This document shows, piece by piece, positions 58,469-64,000 of a stretch of DNA of 64,000 nucleotides; position 1 is the stretch's first letter; each line of letters begins with the position of its first letter. Source of the stretch: Candidatus Caenarcanales bacterium (lineage in GTDB: Bacteria; Cyanobacteriota; Vampirovibrionia; 2-02-FULL-35-15); NCBI GenBank assembly GCA_020050435.1, contig JAGVKQ010000016.1, positions 29,238-93,237 on the forward strand, given 5' to 3'. The translations under genes and the position numbers were made by a program. A model generated the notes under the pieces. That model was given only the letters and a program-made list of their open reading frames with translations, did not search any database and was not told the origin of the DNA.

Positions 58469-59317
58469 CTACCCTACACCGACACCAAAAGACTGAGCAG
58501 AGCATGTAATTTCTTTCTTATTTACGTTTACATAATATGCTTCTTTTCTACAGTGATTAATTATTACCAAGGTTCTGTTATCAGGAACGATTATTCCATT
58601 AATGCCACCATCACCTAAGGGTCCAGCAGCTTCAGAGACTTGGAAATAGATTCCTTTTTTAATCCTATTGGTTAATGGATCAATATAAAAAACATTCTTT
58701 ATAGAAGCAGGACTTACATCTTGATCTTCTTTTGTATACAAGCCTATTGGAAATCCTTTTTTTGTAAGTTCACCGTCAGTCAAAATGGTATAAGGGAAGA
58801 CCTTTCCATCCGGAATCATAAAACTTAACCAATCTCTTTTTCCTGATGAAGACATAACATCTTCTTTAGCAAGATTTCTAACTGTCAATTTTTCACATAA
58901 AACAATAGGAAGAGGTTCTTTCTTTCTTAAATATTCTCTTTCATAATCTTCTAGCCTGATTTCATCTGGAACATAAAAACCTTTAGGATCTACAGTTATT
59001 TTCTTCAATCCCCTTACTTCTTTATTAAAATGCTCAGCCAATTCAGCCAATGGGTCTTTAGCTTCTTCCAGAGAGACCTGTAATATATTTAAAGACTCCG
59101 CATCTTCATCTCTATCAAATTTAGTGTGTGTTGCAAAGTCCAGTGATTGAGCCAAGAGTTCTGATTCTAAAAGTAAATCACTATTCATAGAAAGAACACT
59201 TTTAAATTTTAAGTTTGTATTCTGTCCTATGACTATTTCACTTCCATCTTCTACAAATGAATCTTTTAATTTTTTCCCAATATCTTTAATTGAACTAGTA
59301 AACAAATCGTTTAGCAT
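58469..59317 (-). CDS. 282-residue hypothetical protein
   Basis: The protein has no signal peptide or membrane segment. The N-terminal 80 residues are acidic and helical (DLFTSSIKDIGKKLKDSFVE). The rest looks like mixed alpha/beta with YVPDEIRLEDYEREYLRKKE, PDGKVFPYTILTDGEL, KNVFYIDPLTNRIKKGIYFQ and RTLVIINHCRKEAYYVNV. No family was recognised. Its stop lies 12 bases from the end of the small membrane-protein gene on the other strand. It is a single-gene unit, followed upstream by the repeat-rich gap to higB. Confidence 0.65.
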   Translation of the reverse strand: MLNDLFTSSIKDIGKKLKDSFVEDGSEIVIGQNTNLKFKSVLSMNSDLLLESELLAQSLDFATHTKFDRDEDAESLNILQVSLEEAKDPLAELAEHFNKEVRGLKKITVDPKGFYVPDEIRLEDYEREYLRKKEPLPIVLCEKLTVRNLAKEDVMSSSGKRDWLSFMIPDGKVFPYTILTDGELTKKGFPIGLYTKEDQDVSPASIKNVFYIDPLTNRIKKGIYFQVSEAAGPLGDGGINGIIVPDNRTLVIINHCRKEAYYVNVNKKEITCSAQSFGVGVG

Positions 59318-59395
59318 ATGTAGCTCCTTGTGCTTATATAAAGAAAGGAGTTATAAGAAGTTGATAGGAGGACAATAGGACTAGATAATTACTCC

Positions 59396-59456
59396 GTAGA
59401 GACGTTGCGCGCCGCCCTTCAGGGCGCGCCTCGCCTTTGGCGGGCAACGTCTCTAC
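59396..59456. repeat. GTAGAGACGTTGC-type palindromic repeat
   Basis: GTAGAGACGTTGC (59396-59408) and GCAACGTCTCTAC (59444-59456) are exact complements. The GC-rich middle (GCGCGCCGCCCTTCAGGGCG and GCGCCTCGCCTTTGGCG) forms inner hairpins. It is far more GC-rich than its surroundings. Repeats with these ends are familiar from cyanobacterial genomes. It lies in the 339-base gap between the 58469 gene and higB, which also holds a direct repeat and an operator. Confidence 0.85.
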
Positions 59457-59494
59457 AAGCAAACAATCATAATAAGGAATGCAATCTTAACTGT

Positions 59495-59532
59495 TCTTTA
59501 ACCCAAACATTAAGATTTTAACTTCTAGTCAA
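59495..59532. repeat. left direct repeat flanking higBA
   Basis: The sequence TCTTTAACCCAAACATTAAG then ATTTTAACTTCTAGTCAA recurs at 60397-60433 with one deletion and one substitution. The two copies enclose the higBA operon. Confidence 0.85.
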
Positions 59533-59621
59533 TAAAAAACAACAATACAGCAATTACCTGGTAGAAAATTAAGAAATCACTATGCAAGAATGGCAATGAG
59601 GCTAAAATAACTAAAATAAGA

Positions 59622-59641
59622 TGACATCAAATTTGATGTCA
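59622..59641. promoter_or_regulatory. 20-bp palindromic operator of higBA
   Basis: TGACATCAAATTTGATGTCA is a perfect palindrome 16 bases before the higB start codon. It is the probable binding site of the HigA XRE antitoxin, which normally represses its own operon. Confidence 0.75.
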
Positions 59642-59656
59642 AGCGTGGTATAATAT

Positions 59657-60013
59657 ATGAAATGGGAGGTTAATTTTTATAAATCAGATTCTGGGAACAT
59701 ACCAGTGTTAGATTTTCTAAGTTCTTTACCAAACAAGCATAAAAATAAAGCTTTATTTGTTATTGATTTATTAAGTGAATATGGATATTTACTAAAAGAG
59801 CCCTATACAAAACACCTGTCTGGCACAAAATTAAAAGAACTTAGAATTCAATCATCACCAAACATATATAGAGTGTTTTACTTCTTTTATAGCAATCGAA
59901 AATTTATTCTATTACATGCATTCACTAAAAAGACCCAAAGTTTACCAAAGGAAGAAATCAACATAGCAATTAAAAGAATGAAAGATTACACAAGGAGAAG
60001 CAACAATGAATAA
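59657..60013 (+). CDS. higB: HigB/Gp49-type toxin
   Basis: The 118 residues start MKWEVNFYKSDSGNIPVLDF and match the RelE-superfamily Gp49/HigB pattern: N-terminal strand, then the PVLDFLSSLPNKHKNKALFV helix, KHLSGTKLKELRIQSSPNIY and RVFYFFYSNRKFILLHAFTK, with the basic terminal helix KRMKDYTRRSN. These are ribosome-dependent mRNA interferases. A TATAAT sits at 59649-59654, directly ahead of the start. The stop overlaps the start of higA by eight bases. Toxin first, antitoxin second is the usual higBA order. Confidence 0.9.
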   Translation: MKWEVNFYKSDSGNIPVLDFLSSLPNKHKNKALFVIDLLSEYGYLLKEPYTKHLSGTKLKELRIQSSPNIYRVFYFFYSNRKFILLHAFTKKTQSLPKEEINIAIKRMKDYTRRSNNE

Positions 60014-60329
60014 TAAAACAGAGGCAAGCTATGAAAAGTGGAGAAATGAACAACTTAAAAATCCAGAATTAAGAAAGCTTTATGAGGAAGAAGCAGCAAG
60101 ATTTAATGTGTCACAAAAAATCAAGAAGCTCAGAGAATCATTGGGACTTTCTCAAAGACAGCTTGCTAAGCTTACTAAAACATCACAAGCAGCAATTGCA
60201 AGGATAGAAAACACTAATTATGAAGGACATTCTTTATCTAAATTAAATGAAATTGCTTTTGCCTTGCATACAAGATTGGTAATAGATTTTGTACCTATAT
60301 ATAAAAATAAACACAAGAAATCTGCATAG
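60006..60329 (+). CDS. higA: HigA-type antitoxin, XRE-family helix-turn-helix
   Basis: The 107 residues carry a helical N-terminus (YEKWRNEQLKNPELRKLYEE), then an HTH_3 domain: IKKLRESLGLSQRQLAKLTK, TSQAAIARIENTNYEGHSLS and KLNEIAFALHTRLVIDFVP. Such antitoxins neutralise HigB and repress the operon. The overlapping start suggests coupled translation. The HTH would bind the palindrome at 59622-59641. Confidence 0.92.
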   Translation: MNNKTEASYEKWRNEQLKNPELRKLYEEEAARFNVSQKIKKLRESLGLSQRQLAKLTKTSQAAIARIENTNYEGHSLSKLNEIAFALHTRLVIDFVPIYKNKHKKSA

Positions 60330-60398
60330 GACCATAAGACCATGGAGACCATAACGTCTCAAAGAATGGTCTCCATAGTCCATAGTCTTAATGGTCTC
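60328..60398. repeat. GACCAT-type inverted repeat after higA
   Basis: The left part GGACCATAAGACCATGGAGA and the right part ATGGTCTCCATAGTCC, TAGTCTTAATGGTCTC pair. It starts on the higA stop codon. It is related to 38079-38158. The right direct repeat begins at its end. Confidence 0.75.
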
Positions 60399-60433
60399 TT
60401 TACCCAAACATTAAGATTTTAATTTCTAGTCAA
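60397..60433. repeat. right direct repeat flanking higBA
   Basis: TCTTTACCCAAACATTAAG then ATTTTAATTTCTAGTCAA matches the left copy at 59495-59532. Confidence 0.85.
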
Positions 60434-60531
60434 ATGTCCTAACAGTCATTATCAATTTATTTCAATTAAATCCTTTATATATCTGAAGATAGTAAAAGGG
60501 ATAAGAAATCCCATAAGCATCGGAGAAAATT

Positions 60532-60807
60532 ATGAGTATAGGATTAGCAATAGCAAGAATAGCTTTATGGACTGGCAAGGTTGATTCACTGCAAGTTGAG
60601 ATTGATCAAGAGCAAAGATCTTTAGATGCAATGTCAAAAGCACAATTAAATGATCCTAGTGTTACAAATGTTGCAATTGGAAGGTTAACATCTCTTAAAT
60701 TTAGAATAGGTTTAGCCAAAGATAATGTAACCTTCTGGACAGAAGAATTAAAATCAGTCAAAGAGCTATTAAAGAGCTTTAATGAATTAGCTCAAGCCTC
60801 TAGGTAA
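60532..60807 (+). CDS. small helical hypothetical protein
   Basis: The 91 residues begin MSIGLAIARIALWTGKVDSL and are all helical; the segment VEIDQEQRSLDAMSKAQLND and the end AKDNVTFWTEELKSVKELLK look like an antiparallel coiled-coil hairpin. GGAGAAAA precedes ATG. CCTTTATATAT lies about 55 bases upstream, the same hexamer-rich motif as before the EF-hand gene (62757-62767). No family was recognised. A strong terminator follows. Confidence 0.6.
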   Translation: MSIGLAIARIALWTGKVDSLQVEIDQEQRSLDAMSKAQLNDPSVTNVAIGRLTSLKFRIGLAKDNVTFWTEELKSVKELLKSFNELAQASR

Positions 60808-60828
60808 AAGTTATTAAATAACTATTTA

Positions 60829-60858
60829 AAAGCAAGTCATAATGACTTGCTTTTTTTT
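60829..60858 (+). terminator. intrinsic terminator
   Basis: AAAGCAAGTCAT and ATGACTTGCTTT form a 12-bp stem around A, followed by T-tract TTTTTTT. It ends the 60532 gene. Confidence 0.92.
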
Positions 60859-60895
60859 GTTGCAAATATAATTGCTTATCCAATGGAAATGTCAA

Positions 60896-60928
60896 ACAAA
60901 AAAAACTTACCTCTATTAAAGGTAAGTT
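60896..60928 (-). terminator. intrinsic terminator for the minus-strand gene
   Basis: On the minus strand AACTTACC and GGTAAGTT form the stem and a run of eight T follows. It ends transcription of the gene at 60950-61507. Confidence 0.85.
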
Positions 60929-60949
60929 AAAAGGATATAATTTGTTCTA

Positions 60950-61507
60950 CTACATAGCCAGTCCAGCTACTGTCCGAGGAACTAAATCGCCAAGTACTGG
61001 CATCGATCTTAGTGCCCTTACTGCACCTGGCTGGTCCTGAACCGGGATTGTGGCATTTTTTAGCATTCCTTGTAAAGCCTTAAATCTATTCTCCTGCTGA
61101 TTAGCAATGACTCTTGCCATAGGCAACTCAGAATCAGCAAGCATCCCCTGACTACTAAGAATTGCAGCTTCTTGCCCTTGCGACTCAACAATTTTTTCAC
61201 GGTTGGCAAGATCAGTTGAATGGATCCCTTTCACTGTTTCTTGAATTTCTTTTACTTCTTCATTAAGATTCTTTCTTTCCTCTGGAGTAGTGGCTTTAGT
61301 CAAAGCGGCTTGCTTAGATTCCAAATCTTTGGTTGCTTTTTTCAGTTGTCTGGTTGAAGCAGGATCTTTTTTATTTATTGCCTTTTGTATTACTTTTTTA
61401 TGCTCAGCTAAGCGTCTTTGCGTAACGGCAGTAAACATGCCCATACGCCTACCTTCAAATTTTTGCTCGGAAAGATTTATAAAATTTATAGCGGAATCTT
61501 CTGACAT
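60950..61507 (-). CDS. coiled-coil hypothetical protein
   Basis: The 185 residues are almost all helical and rich in K, E and Q. Segments include RRLAEHKKVIQKAINKKDPA, KKATKDLESKQAALTKATTP and ERKNLNEEVKEIQETVKGIH, a long coiled coil. The C-terminus is less charged (DQPGAVRALRSMPVLGDLVP). No signal peptide or family is seen. An 82-base gap separates it from the next upstream gene on the same strand. Confidence 0.6.
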   Translation of the reverse strand: MSEDSAINFINLSEQKFEGRRMGMFTAVTQRRLAEHKKVIQKAINKKDPASTRQLKKATKDLESKQAALTKATTPEERKNLNEEVKEIQETVKGIHSTDLANREKIVESQGQEAAILSSQGMLADSELPMARVIANQQENRFKALQGMLKNATIPVQDQPGAVRALRSMPVLGDLVPRTVAGLAM

Positions 61508-61589
61508 ACTTTTCTTGTTTATATCAAATTTTGGGATCGTTTAACAAGATCTTAATAATTTAATTATAAAACCCTCCTATTTAAAGTCT

Positions 61590-62387
61590 TTAATTATGAC
61601 GTGAATTATTTACGTATTCATCTCTACCAAGAAGCCATCCACCAACCCATTTATCAAGTGGGTGCGGTAGAACTTCAGGGTGATTCATAAAATGGAATCC
61701 ACCTAATACTTTTCTAATTCCTACACAAACTATAGTTCCTGCAAGCCCCGCACCTACCATAGCTAAGCCAATAGCAGGGTTTATGGCTATAGCAGTGACA
61801 CCACCTAAGCTCATTAAACCTGATGTCAAGGATTCTGATAGCCTAACAAGTGGCTGTTGAATATGATCTGCTGATTCACCCTTTTTTTCGCTACTATATT
61901 CTTTATATTGACCATAAGCATGCTTTGCACCTAATCCTACAGCTGCCAGTGAACTAGCAGCAAGACCTCCCAATACACTGACTCCAAAAAAGCCTAATTT
62001 TCCTACAGAATCACCAACATCACCCCATTTAGTACCACCTGCTGATTCATCAAGGTGTAAATTTTTTAAGTTCTGATAGAAGTTACTGTCTTTTACACTT
62101 TTAACTCCATTAGATAACCATCCACCGGTCATATTATGCATAAAATTTTGTGCTAATTCGGGGAAATCTCTCCACCAAGTAGCATTAGGTCTTTCTAAAA
62201 CATCTACAGCTGCGGTTTTAAACCCATTTACAACAGTCGGAGTCGTGGCATGAGCTATTGCACTTGCTGCTCTACCACCTCTTACAAAACCCATTGCACC
62301 ACCACCTAGACCTCTAGCAACTGTGCTTGTAGCACACCATGCTAATTGGCTTACGGGTTTCAATAATACTTTTACAATACCAGACAT
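61590..62387 (-). CDS. glycine-rich membrane protein of unknown function
   Basis: The 265 residues contain hydrophobic, glycine-rich segments: GKLGFFGVSVLGGLAASSLA (about 131-160) and VTAIAINPAIGLAMVGAGLA (about 200-225), with GxxxG spacing that would pack helices. The N-terminal 60 residues have RGLGGGAMGFVRGGRAASAI. The ATG 62387 follows AAGGACG. A 24-bp palindrome is just upstream. No family was recognised. Confidence 0.65.
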   Translation of the reverse strand: MSGIVKVLLKPVSQLAWCATSTVARGLGGGAMGFVRGGRAASAIAHATTPTVVNGFKTAAVDVLERPNATWWRDFPELAQNFMHNMTGGWLSNGVKSVKDSNFYQNLKNLHLDESAGGTKWGDVGDSVGKLGFFGVSVLGGLAASSLAAVGLGAKHAYGQYKEYSSEKKGESADHIQQPLVRLSESLTSGLMSLGGVTAIAINPAIGLAMVGAGLAGTIVCVGIRKVLGGFHFMNHPEVLPHPLDKWVGGWLLGRDEYVNNSRHN

Positions 62388-62407
62388 ATATCGTCCTTAA
62401 ATAATAA

Positions 62408-62431
62408 CTTTTAAGGGTTAACCCTTAAAAG
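62408..62431. promoter_or_regulatory. 24-bp perfect palindrome upstream of the glycine-rich protein gene
   Basis: The half-site is CTTTTAAGGGTT followed by its exact complement AACCCTTAAAAG. It lies 21-44 bases upstream of the 62387 start codon, consistent with an operator or a leader hairpin. Confidence 0.55.
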
Positions 62432-62581
62432 CCTTTTATATTAAATAGTTTGCAATTATCTAAGCCAAGCATCAAATTAATTTATTAGATAAATTAATAA
62501 AATTGACCTAAACAGTTACATTATTTTAGTTAGCAGTATTATTACTGCTTCACGATATACAAAGGAGGGATAAGAAAAAAT

Positions 62582-62677
62582 TTGATAGCCTTTGTAAATT
62601 TTATGGGTAGCTTGAACATTTTTATGACTTTAATAAATATTACTTCCTTTATTATACAGAAATCACTGAATAGATAA
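62582..62677 (+). CDS. possible 31-residue hydrophobic peptide
   Basis: A strong AAGGAGGG (62562-62569) precedes TTG 62582, with 12 bases between. The frame reads MIAFVNFMGSLNIFMTLINI then TSFIIQKSLNR and stops. The peptide is hydrophobic with one basic end, as in small membrane peptides. It lies in the 410-base gap (62388-62797) that otherwise holds the palindrome and the EF-hand gene promoter. The start codon is weak, so it is uncertain. Confidence 0.3.
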   Translation: MIAFVNFMGSLNIFMTLINITSFIIQKSLNR

Positions 62678-62797
62678 TTAGTACTATATTCTTTTTTAAT
62701 CAGAATTTAATCTTGAGAATTTATTTACAAGTACTATCAAATTTTCTTAACCACGTCCTTTATATATTTGTAATTTAGATTAATCAGGAGAAAAAAA

Positions 62798-63688
62798 ATG
62801 GATATACAAGCAAGTGCTTTAAAAGATATTAAAAAAACCGAAATCCCAGCAAGGGTTGCTGCAGCTGTTGCAGGTAGCGACGAACAAAAACTTTATAAAG
62901 CTTTAGGAGCAGTATTTGATCATTTTGATTCAGATAAGGATAAAGCTTTATCTGAGACAGAATTAAAAGCTTTAATTGATAAAGATGTTACCAATGCAGA
63001 CACCCTTTCCATTGAGGATTTTAAAGCATTAACTAAACCAGCAGCGGTACCTGCAGGCACAAATGCAAATGATATAAGAGTTAAGCGTGAAATTGGTTTT
63101 GTAAAAAGTATTTATAAAAGCGCCAGTGATAAAGAAACCACTGGGAGTAATAGTAAAGTATCTGAATTTTTTGATTTTCAAGAGTTAAAGCTAGGAAACC
63201 CAAATTATACGGGAACAATGTGTGTTAGTAGGGATAACTCTCTATATATTATATTAATTAATAAAGAGACTGAAGAAGTAATTGAGTATAAAATTCCAAT
63301 TGCTGATGATTCAGACAAAGGTTTAACAACAATAGGTTTAGAAAGGCTGTTTGCAGAAGAAAACGGTACACTTCTTGGTATACCAGGTTCTATAGTAAAT
63401 AACGATGGCATAATAAGAACCACTGATAAAGATTTAGTCGTCAATAAACGCTTAAATCTAGACAAGAGTGCCAAATCTAAGGATCAGTTTACTGCAATTG
63501 TACTACAACATTTTAAAACTGATAAATTTGGGAATATTACTATACCAAAGAGCTTTGTAGGAGAGATCACTAGAAAAAGAGCTTCTTCTGTAAAAGAACT
63601 TGCAAATAAAGATTCTAAGCCATATACTCAACCTCTAACAGAGCAAGAGAAAACAGCTGAAAGTTTAATTGACATCTTAGGAGAATAA
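62798..63688 (+). CDS. EF-hand-containing hypothetical protein
   Basis: The 296 residues have one canonical EF-hand: VFDHFDSDKDKALSETELKA, calcium positions D44, D46, D48, A50 (main chain), S52, E55. A shorter second helix-loop (DKDVTNADTLSIEDFKAL) follows. The remaining 200 residues are mixed and match no family I know. The ATG follows AGGAGAAAA. CCTTTATATAT sits about 35 bases upstream. The next gene starts two bases after its stop. Confidence 0.75.
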   Translation: MDIQASALKDIKKTEIPARVAAAVAGSDEQKLYKALGAVFDHFDSDKDKALSETELKALIDKDVTNADTLSIEDFKALTKPAAVPAGTNANDIRVKREIGFVKSIYKSASDKETTGSNSKVSEFFDFQELKLGNPNYTGTMCVSRDNSLYIILINKETEEVIEYKIPIADDSDKGLTTIGLERLFAEENGTLLGIPGSIVNNDGIIRTTDKDLVVNKRLNLDKSAKSKDQFTAIVLQHFKTDKFGNITIPKSFVGEITRKRASSVKELANKDSKPYTQPLTEQEKTAESLIDILGE

Positions 63689-63689
63689 T

Positions 63690-64000
63690 ATGACACAAAA
63701 CACAGGCGGTGTAGGTCCCAGAAACCCTGGACAAAATACTCCTGTGTCTCCTGGAACCGGGCCAAATCAACCTGTTACAAATTCGACTGCACCTCTTCCT
63801 CCAGATACTATTAATGCACTACATGACATCTTTGCTCAAAACAACTCACCTTTGCCATCACCGTCTCCACCAATCTCAGCTGGAAGAATGGAAAAGGTTA
63901 GGGTTCCTAATCACATAAAAGACTATATTAGCAAAGGCAGATATCACTATGGTCAAAATGAAAGTGTTCAAGAATACATAGGAAAAACTGAAAAAATAAA
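63690..64000 (+). CDS. proline-rich hypothetical protein, cut by window end
   Basis: ATG 63690 begins one base after the EF-hand stop, with AGGAGAA before it. The first 70 residues are rich in P, G, N, T and S (MTQNTGGVGPRNPGQNTPVS), then a more ordered KVRVPNHIKDYISKGRYHYG. The reading frame is open to the window edge. It is in an operon with the EF-hand gene. No family can be named. Confidence 0.7.
   Translation, partial: MTQNTGGVGPRNPGQNTPVSPGTGPNQPVTNSTAPLPPDTINALHDIFAQNNSPLPSPSPPISAGRMEKVRVPNHIKDYISKGRYHYGQNESVQEYIGKTEKI

Noticed and set aside
58469..59317. Immunity or effector role for the 282-residue gene
   Set aside because: There is no link to a toxin-like gene on the same strand and no recognised domain.
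59649..59654. TATAAT as the higB promoter -10 box
   Set aside because: It lies only three bases before the chosen ATG, so transcription would begin after the start codon; it was noted but not given as a separate feature.
1..64000. CRISPR array, rRNA genes, prophage, or insertion sequences
   Set aside because: No regular spacer-repeat arrays, no rRNA sequence, no transposase, integrase or phage structural genes were seen.

Overview
The window is AT-rich bacterial DNA with dense genes, two tRNA genes without encoded CCA ends, and many palindromic repeats. The housekeeping genes are bacterial. A Cyanobacteria-related, non-photosynthetic lineage (Melainabacteria/Vampirovibrionia type) seems most likely. 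The reasons are a DUF4330-like protein, a small soluble c6/c553-like cytochrome, large secreted PKD/NHL proteins, and interspersed repeats of the GTAGAGACGTTGC / GAGACTTGCC and CATTCTGAG / CATTGCGAG types. This placement is inference from gene content, not a search result.

Region 1 (1-17.5 kb) is mostly core metabolism and translation. It holds an alpha/beta hydrolase (cut by the window edge), a DUF4330-like protein, an O-antigen ligase-like membrane protein, rsfS, a shrunken purine-nucleoside-phosphorylase-like protein, gpmI, nrdR, thiO, gcvT, frr, uppP, trmD, tsaD, miaA, tRNA-Tyr, tRNA-Thr, tmk, a cytochrome c, rplI and serA. trmD, tsaD and miaA all modify tRNA position 37 and sit beside two tRNAs that are expected substrates of MiaA (Tyr) and TsaD (Thr). 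The region ends in a small toxin-antitoxin-like set (YgiT-type zinc finger, DUF4258, DUF2283).

Region 2 (17.5-22 kb) has a soluble Hanks-type Ser/Thr kinase divergent from a 954-residue one-pass membrane protein of unknown function.

Region 3 (22-39 kb) is a surface-polysaccharide locus: glycosyltransferases, SAM methyltransferases, a radical SAM/SPASM protein, a Wzy-like polymerase, a GDP-mannose-3,5-epimerase-like enzyme, an MsbA-type ABC exporter and a sugar nucleotidyltransferase. Gene orientation switches repeatedly, as expected of a mosaic locus.

Region 4 (39-64 kb) is accessory. It has a Spy/CpxP-like periplasmic protein and two paralogous mini-operons, each encoding a roughly 70-90 residue two-helix membrane protein followed by a roughly 40 residue one-helix protein. 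Each mini-operon is preceded by two copies of a 17-bp palindrome (TGTAACCCAGGGTTACA type), and a fifth copy lies in the DUF4258/DUF2283 intergenic region. Between the mini-operons are a 588-residue protein whose reading frame has absorbed several palindromic repeats and a minus-strand operon of four secreted or linked proteins: NHL-repeat, a 3530-residue PKD giant, a 249-residue helical protein and a double TolA/TonB-C protein. A higBA toxin-antitoxin cassette flanked by 37-38 bp direct repeats follows. The right end holds small helical, glycine-rich membrane and EF-hand proteins with no recognised function.

The best candidates for something undescribed are the operator-linked mini-operons, the giant PKD protein with its tightly linked 249-residue partner (possibly effector and immunity protein), and the in-frame palindromic insertions.
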